Shown piece after piece: positions 62,289-64,000 of a stretch of DNA of 64,000 nucleotides. Source of the stretch: Pythium myriotylum (taxonomy: Eukaryota; Oomycota; Peronosporomycetes; Pythiales; Pythiaceae); NCBI GenBank assembly GCA_023091665.1, contig JALJCQ010000009.1:310001-374000 (forward strand). Reading direction: 5' to 3'. Numbering within the stretch: the stretch's first letter is position 1; the number at the start of each line of letters is the position of its first letter. The notes under the pieces are model-generated. The model had not been told where the DNA came from. It saw only the letters and a program-made list of their open reading frames with translations, and ran no database searches. A program made the position numbers and the translations under genes.

Positions 62289-63642
62289 TAAATAGACGAC
62301 GGGCTTGGTCAAAAAAGAACTGCCGAACACAGTGGGAGCAGGCATCCGTATAATGCTGGAAAAGCCAAATGAGTATCTCGAGGTGACCAGCAAACGCTGC
62401 GCGAAGCATCATATCAGACCGATTAAAGTCGTGCTGGGTTGTCATGATCCACTGCACGACGTGGAGATGCCCGTTCTCTGCAGCCTCTTCGGCATCATCA
62501 AAATTGCAGCTTTCTCCTCGGTTGTAGTAGAACCACTTGAGTATGTGGAGATGGCCGTTCTTGGCCGCGCCGTGGAGCATTGAAAGAGCTGTGAGATCTC
62601 GTGCGTGAGAGTGGAGCCACTGCACTGCCTTTAACTGGCCGTTATTTGCTGCGCTTCTTAGCTCCGACCCTGTAAAATTGGCTCGACCGTTCGACTTCAT
62701 CCATTCGTACAAGCGCAGCAGTTCTTCTTCATCTTCCGACTCTCGACCGTATGTCGCGATGAGATCTTGGCTAGGAAGAATATTCGAAATCCAACGCAGC
62801 GTATCTAAATGACAGTATCGGACTGCGGCCTGAGCAACAGCACGACCTAATTGCTGACCCCCACTGAGCAAGGAACACGAATCTATGTAGGAAACGTCCC
62901 ACTGGATAACTTTACGGCCGCCAGGTCGCGTTGGCTGGAACACATACTTGTCCTGAAGGAAATTGCAAAGACGGCTTGAAAGCACGGCATCGACGACATC
63001 TTCCATGCCGCTCCTGCAAGCCCCATGAACGATTGAAGTCAAGGTCTGACGCTCTTCCAATAGAATTGGTTGGTCGACAAGGTACTTGACGCTCTCAATT
63101 GCCTCTGGAGGGCCGAACTGGATCGCGTTGCTCAACAAGGACGCGAGAGTTGCGTCGCTCACATACTTGTTCTCATGACACCAACGCAGGAGAGCAACAT
63201 TTACAGGCAAACTCTTTTCCACAAACTTGATTGTCTTGCGGTCTGTCATGTCGATCACACCCTCTCGCACGAACCACTCGACTCCACACCACGTGTCTTG
63301 ACGAAAAAGCCGCTGTCTCAACGCAAGCTGAGCACATCGTGGGCATGTGGATCTTGTGGACCATGACGAGGTCATCCTTCTCGATCGCCGCCGCCATCAC
63401 GAGCCCCAACCAGTAGGTCACCAGCACTGGATCCACGTTCGGATCGGCTTGCACCCGTGCCAAGACTCGCTCCAGCAGACGCAGCGAGCCGCTCGCGGCC
63501 GCGCGAGCGAGCGAGATGACCTGCGAGGGGTCGAGAAAGGCGGTCAGCAAATCTGTGACGTGTGAGAGCGCCGCCAGCGACGGCTGCACGCGCAGCACGC
63601 TTCACTCGAGCATCGCCAGAGGCTGCGGCGGCGGCAGCGGCA

Positions 63643-64000
63643 TTCTCGTCTCCTTGAGAGAGCGTCTCAACCCACGGGAAGCGCTGATATGGAATGGTAC
63701 GGAATGCGGTGCATCACCGCAAAGACTGCGGTGAGATATCCAGCGGAATTCCAAAACCGGCTGGCGACGAGTCATATTCCGCGTTTTAGCCTCCGATTCT
63801 TGAGTTGTGTGATGGTCGGCGAGCGGCAAGTATACACTTTCGACTGGCCTGGGTTGTGCATCAAAGAGCATCATCATCAACCGCTCCAGGCTCCTCAGGG
63901 GCACGTCCGTTGCCAATGCGGGGCTGCCTGATCTATCCTCTTCTGAAAGTGTTCCGATTGCTTTCGCTCTTGTGTATCACCCCATGTTAGATCGGAAGAA
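63643..64000. other. Upstream flank of the last ankyrin-family copy
   Basis: 358 bp to the window end. Open frames on both strands (63689-63931 plus; 63916-63602 minus, which reads into the pseudogene start) have no recognisable domain. The region probably held the promoter of the dead ankyrin copy. Confidence 0.35.

Larger units (their letters stand above)
61164..63642 (-). pseudogene. Ankyrin-family pseudogene split by a Harbinger-like element
   Basis: Start at 63642 (MPLPPPQPLAMLE), then TGA where the related copy has Cys (LECSVLRAQP). It continues SVLRVQPSLAALSHVTDLLT down to DDLVMVHKIH. There a deletion with a frame change removes the segment through the CC motif. The frame resumes at CPRCAQLALRQRLFRQDTW (near 63340) and runs through RPGGRKVIQWD and the repeats to CSHCVRQFFF near 62310. 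A 717-bp insertion follows (61572-62288). The C-terminus resumes at LLEDHRAGCRFQLSMQWLDT and runs to 61164. Lesions: nonsense, internal deletion, insertion. Removing the insertion and one TAA still leaves a 1-nt frame offset, so another indel exists. Confidence 0.85.

Noticed and set aside
1..64000. tRNA, rRNA, CRISPR or LTR retrotransposon signals
   Set aside because: A scan by eye found no B-box/cloverleaf candidates, rRNA segments, regularly spaced repeats or long direct terminal repeats.

Overview
The window looks like nuclear DNA of an oomycete (Peronosporales/Pythiales type). The signs are: short GT-AG introns (about 55-90 nt); a flagellar-axoneme gene (CFAP52), which implies swimming zoospores; a decayed Crinkler (CRN, LFLAK-domain) effector gene; a Crypton transposon remnant with tyrosine-recombinase and GCR1_C sequence; a secreted protein with an RxLR-like motif; and a lineage-type expansion of ankyrin-repeat proteins. 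No species can be named from sequence alone. No tRNA, rRNA or CRISPR array was seen.

Left half (about 1-35 kb): GC-rich and gene-dense, with mostly conserved eukaryotic genes on both strands. In order: a GBF1/GNOM-type ArfGEF (cut by the window edge), a TBC-domain RabGAP, two proteins of unknown function flanking a divergent promoter, a methylthioadenosine/S-adenosylhomocysteine deaminase, RPAP1, a small coiled-coil protein, an LRR plus ephrin-receptor-like cysteine-repeat membrane protein, TPX2, a mitochondrial-type inorganic pyrophosphatase, an FHA-RINGv-FHA ubiquitin-ligase-like protein, CFAP52/WDR16, an NDR/LATS kinase, a nuclear-looking coiled-coil protein, and a YKT6 cluster (one canonical SNARE gene, one diverged but intact paralog, one decayed copy). 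Most exon structures were worked out by matching splice sites and reading phase, and the exon sums come out as whole codons.

Right half (about 35-64 kb): less dense and much more dynamic. It has 3-ketodihydrosphingosine reductase, a second short-chain dehydrogenase, a pair of extremely cysteine-rich small proteins with a third dead copy, a glutaredoxin-2-type protein, a secreted effector candidate and an unknown 446-residue protein. These lie among at least six substantial copies and two or three scraps of one ankyrin-repeat family. Three copies look intact (39210-41093, 46998-48752, 56495-58537). The others carry nonsense codons, frameshifts, deletions or a transposon insertion. A 717-bp PIF/Harbinger-like element with TAA target duplications and a Myb/SANT-like ORF sits inside one ankyrin pseudogene. 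A Crypton remnant and a Crinkler pseudogene lie next to it.

Overall: a conserved housekeeping block (vesicle traffic: ArfGEF, RabGAP, YKT6; mitosis and flagella: TPX2, CFAP52, NDR kinase) joins a fast-changing block of duplicated families and transposon debris. The most interesting items are the ankyrin family with conserved cysteine clusters, the YKT6 paralog cluster, the ultra-cysteine-rich pair and the one-LRR-per-exon receptor gene.
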